Shown in pieces: positions 28,968 to 31,386 of a stretch of 31,386 bases of DNA (the stretch's first letter is position 1; each line of letters starts with the position of its first letter). The notes below the pieces were generated by a model that worked only from the letters and a program-made list of their open reading frames with translations, was not told the origin of the DNA and ran no database searches. Source of the DNA: a virus; IMG/VR virus record IMGVR_UViG_3300047311_000351, positions 1 to 31,386 of that record; one strand, 5' to 3'. The position numbers and the translations under genes are program-made.

Positions 28968-29233
28968 TAGCCTGCCTTCGCGCCGGCGGGCTTGCGGCCC
29001 TCCTGCCAACCCAGCCGGACGGCACGGCCACACCAGCACAGCACCGTCCAGGCCTTTGCCGCACACCAGCCGACCACGAGGAGGGTGGCGGCGATCGCCG
29101 TCGCAACCATGCGCAACGTCTTCGCGACCAGCCAGCCGACCACGAACAGGAGCCGGGAAAGCGCGGTCCGGATGAGGCGGCCGGCGTCGCGCCAGGGCAG
29201 CCGCGGGTCGGGAGACGTCGATAGGGCAACCAC
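28967..29233 (-). CDS. Small membrane protein between terminase and portal
   Basis: This is an 88-residue protein with two hydrophobic helices (about residues 27-40 and 43-68: ALSRLLFVVGWLVAKTLRMV, ATAIAATLLVVGWCAAKAW) and basic ends. It should be an inner-membrane or head-associated hydrophobic protein. The ATG at 29233 lies nine bases after the terminase stop, and its own stop overlaps the portal ATG (TAATG). A membrane protein between terminase and portal is uncommon; it might act in membrane-linked packaging or be a moron. Confidence 0.65.
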   Translation of the reverse strand: MVALSTSPDPRLPWRDAGRLIRTALSRLLFVVGWLVAKTLRMVATAIAATLLVVGWCAAKAWTVLCWCGRAVRLGWQEGRKPAGAKAG

Positions 29234-29241
29234 GGTTCCTC

Positions 29242-30846
29242 CTATCGCCAGGACGCGAAAAACGGCTGAGGGGCAGGCTCGGGTACTTCATTGAGGACCC
29301 AGACGCCCATGCACAAGGTGATCGCGGCGTCAATGTGCCGCTTGCTCTTGCCCTTGGAAAGAGTGAAACCGCGGTCCTGTTCCCGCTTGACCGCCGCTTT
29401 TATGTGCGCACCCAATTCCGGGTCGCCATCGTGGACAATGCGGCCCTCGATGATCAGGTCGAACGCGAGGCCGCACGCCGGTGCCATGCGTTGCGGGCTC
29501 TGGTCGAATTGGACGGCCATAATTCCCTCATCTTCGAGGATTCGGCCGGGCAATTCGAAAAACCGGGGGTCGTAGACGACGCCGCGGAACGCTGGACCGC
29601 GGGCCAACGCTCGAATGTAGGTGAACACGTCCAAGTGGTCGATGGGCCCGGAATCGGCACGCCAAATCCGGGCCGTGATCGCGTACCGGTCGTCTGGGAG
29701 CCGCTCGATGCGGCTGACCGCCACCGAATCGTGCCGCAACGCCATGTCGACGACGACGACGAACGGATTGTCCGGGCTCGACGTCCACGCACCCTCGCAG
29801 GAGCCCCACGCGCCGGGATGGTCGGCCAACCAGGATTCCTCGGCGACATCCACCCAGCGGTTGGCGTAATAGCGGAGCCATTCGTGCCGCGGAACGCCCG
29901 GCTTTCCCCACTCGTTGACCCGATCCCGCACCGACCACAACACGCCGGCCGCCCCGGACGCCGCTTTCACAGCGGTCTCCCGATCGGCGGCGACGTCGTA
30001 GTTCAAATCGTCGGGTGCTTCACGCCAGTCGAACAGGAACCGCGGCGCCACCGACGGATCCCGCTCGGCCCGCTTACCCAGCTTGTACATGGCGCCGAGC
30101 AAAGATTGGTCAACGTCGAATCCGGCCGTCGACAGATTCAGCCGGCGGCCCGCACCTCGCGATGTACGCCGCTTCTTCGTCGACTTTCCGATAACCGTAT
30201 GGACGCGCGCCTTCCGCGAGCCCTCCTCGCCCCACTCGTGCAATTCATCGGCGACGAACAGGCTCGGCAGGCCACCCTCATTCGTGCCGGCCACGGCCGC
30301 CACCCGATAGACCCGACCAGGGCGCCCGTCAGCGAACTTGATCTCGGTGTCGTACACCTCGAAGTAGCCGCACAGCGGCGATTCCTTCACGGCCTGGTCG
30401 CGGCCGCCGCACATCGTGGCGAGCGCGGTGAACAGGAGGTTGGCCTGCTCGAAACTGGCGGCGCCGATCGGAATGTTCGGCGACGGCACCGCGATCTGCT
30501 CCGGGCCAGCAAACTCCACCAGCGCCAGCGCGGCAATGAACTGCGTCTTCCCGTCGCCGGTCGCCGCGCCGCGCAGGCCCTCGTCGTAATGCCACTCGCC
30601 GCAGCGCGGGCAGTATTCGAACCAGCGCCACGCAAACTTCTGCTGGTCCGGGCGCAGGCTGATCAGCTTGCCGTACCAGTCACCCTCGCCACAGATGCAG
30701 TTGTCCTCGATCCAGTCGACGGCGATGCCGCCGTGCGACGGCCACAGCTCGCCGGCGGCCGGTTTCCAGCCGCAGGCCTGGCAGCCCGGGTCAGGCCTGC
30801 TCGATGATCCGTGGGTCAGCGCGGACGGGCTGGCTGCGGGCGACAT
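29242..30846 (-). CDS. Terminase large subunit
   Basis: This is a 534-residue packaging motor. Walker A is GAATGDGKT (about residues 93-101), and Walker B with the catalytic Glu is LFVADELHEW (about 197-205). The C-terminal nuclease half has VVVVDMALRHDS, VVYDPRFFE and HIDAAITL, the acidic residues of the RNase H-like fold. Zinc motifs (CQACGW, CICGEG, YCPRCGEW) precede the ATPase, an N-terminal addition seen in several actinophages. It cuts concatemers and drives DNA into the prohead. I use the ATG at 30846, which overlaps the small subunit by 56 bp; a GTG at 30855 is an alternative. Confidence 0.92.
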   Translation of the reverse strand: MSPAASPSALTHGSSSRPDPGCQACGWKPAAGELWPSHGGIAVDWIEDNCICGEGDWYGKLISLRPDQQKFAWRWFEYCPRCGEWHYDEGLRGAATGDGKTQFIAALALVEFAGPEQIAVPSPNIPIGAASFEQANLLFTALATMCGGRDQAVKESPLCGYFEVYDTEIKFADGRPGRVYRVAAVAGTNEGGLPSLFVADELHEWGEEGSRKARVHTVIGKSTKKRRTSRGAGRRLNLSTAGFDVDQSLLGAMYKLGKRAERDPSVAPRFLFDWREAPDDLNYDVAADRETAVKAASGAAGVLWSVRDRVNEWGKPGVPRHEWLRYYANRWVDVAEESWLADHPGAWGSCEGAWTSSPDNPFVVVVDMALRHDSVAVSRIERLPDDRYAITARIWRADSGPIDHLDVFTYIRALARGPAFRGVVYDPRFFELPGRILEDEGIMAVQFDQSPQRMAPACGLAFDLIIEGRIVHDGDPELGAHIKAAVKREQDRGFTLSKGKSKRHIDAAITLCMGVWVLNEVPEPAPQPFFASWR

Positions 30847-31297
30847 CGCCACCACCGCTCCCGTAACGCGAGTTCATCTCCTGCAGAGACTTCTGTTCGG
30901 CGATCACCGCGATGCCCAGCGCCGACCTGTGCAGCGGGCCGACACCCATCTGCCGCTCACACCGCTCCGCCGCATCAAGCGCCCGGTAGGCGATCCTGTA
31001 GAGCGGGTTCTCGACCTGCTGACCGGTCGAGCCGCGCACGAGAGGCGTCTTGTCGGCCTCGGCGATGGTGCGCATGTACCGGTCGTACTCTGTGATCCAC
31101 CGGGTCAGAACACCGCGGTCGACGGGCGTTTGCACCGTCGATACGGCGTCCGACCAGTACGCCTCCCACAACGCGAGCGAATCCGGCGACAGGCCGTCCG
31201 GCGGATCGAGCCGGCCACCGGGGACCGCGGCGAGAAGAGCGCGGCGACCGTTACGCGGATCAACGGCGGTGCCCGCGGGTTTCTTCGTCCGAGGCAT
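30791..31297 (-). CDS. Terminase small subunit (P27-like)
   Basis: This is a 168-residue protein. The N-terminus is basic and disordered. LSPDSLALWEAYWSDAVSTV, TRWITEYDRYMRTIAEADK and GPLHRSALGIAVIAEQKSL are the helices of the P27-type small terminase, which binds the packaging site. The start is one of two adjacent ATGs (MMPRTKKPAG); the upstream frame to a GTG at 31360 lies in a promoter-like region. It is the first gene of the late operon and overlaps the large subunit. Confidence 0.8.
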   Translation of the reverse strand: MPRTKKPAGTAVDPRNGRRALLAAVPGGRLDPPDGLSPDSLALWEAYWSDAVSTVQTPVDRGVLTRWITEYDRYMRTIAEADKTPLVRGSTGQQVENPLYRIAYRALDAAERCERQMGVGPLHRSALGIAVIAEQKSLQEMNSRYGSGGGDVARSQPVRADPRIIEQA

Positions 31298-31315
31298 CAT
31301 CACCGCCCGTAGTAT

Positions 31316-31350
31316 TTGTACGCTGAGTGAGGATAACGCAGCGTATACAA
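31316..31350 (-). promoter_or_regulatory. Inverted repeat in front of the late operon
   Basis: On the minus strand, TTGTATACGCTG and CAGCGTACAA form an inverted repeat with a two-base insertion, 13 bp apart and about 18 bp before the terminase start. TACAAAT and TATCCT are possible -10 boxes. An activator or repressor site controlling late transcription is likely. Coordinates may be off by one. Confidence 0.45.
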
Positions 31351-31386
31351 AATCGGCCACCAGTGGTGCCAGGCGGACAAGGCAGG

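Overview
The window looks like the structural and lysis half of a siphovirus (free phage or prophage) of a high-GC actinobacterium. The evidence is the HK97-type head module (terminase, portal, prohead protease, major capsid protein), a very high GC content, many GTG starts with ATGA/GTGA/TGATG overlaps, actinophage-style small zinc-ribbon proteins, and promoters with TANNNT -10 boxes placed directly in front of the ATG. The exact host genus cannot be read from the sequence. No integrase, replication gene or host gene is visible, so the window is only part of the element.

Layout. (a) 1-4.26 kb, plus strand: a left arm of small unrecognised genes separated by strong hairpins. Two of them sit behind near-identical copies of a 28-bp partly palindromic element. 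(b) 4.07-31.3 kb, minus strand, transcribed right to left: a long late operon. From the right it runs terminase small and large subunits, a small membrane protein, portal, protease, major capsid protein and small proteins, then a two-gene sugar-modification block (a glycosyltransferase/FkbM-methyltransferase fusion and a second glycosyltransferase). Next come the head-tail connector, a block of beta-rich fibre-like proteins, head closure, gp10-like protein, tail terminator, major tail protein, frameshifted tail chaperones, tape measure (with an embedded M15 peptidase motif) and minor tail proteins. It ends with the lysis genes (endolysin, membrane proteins, holin) and a GH26-like glycosidase, closed by a strong terminator at about 4.08-4.12 kb. 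(c) 20.1-21.6 kb, plus strand: a four-gene cassette inserted backwards in the late operon. It has two promoters of its own, a ribbon-helix-helix regulator and a 38-bp direct repeat in front of each transcription unit. (d) Two plus-strand tRNA genes lie in gaps of the minus-strand late operon: a tRNA-Leu(UAG) with an oversized variable arm and a tRNA with a 9-nt anticodon loop.

How it works together. The head genes package DNA into a capsid matured by the protease. The connector, closure and terminator proteins join it to a tail whose length is set by the tape measure with the help of the -1 frameshifted chaperone pair. The two sugar-modifying enzymes directly behind the capsid gene, together with repeat-rich fibre-like proteins, suggest a chemically decorated virion surface. 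The most unusual features are the GT/FkbM fusion, the reverse-oriented leaderless cassette with its 38-bp repeats, the 9-nt-loop tRNA, the 18-residue-repeat fibre and the duplicated operator in the left arm.
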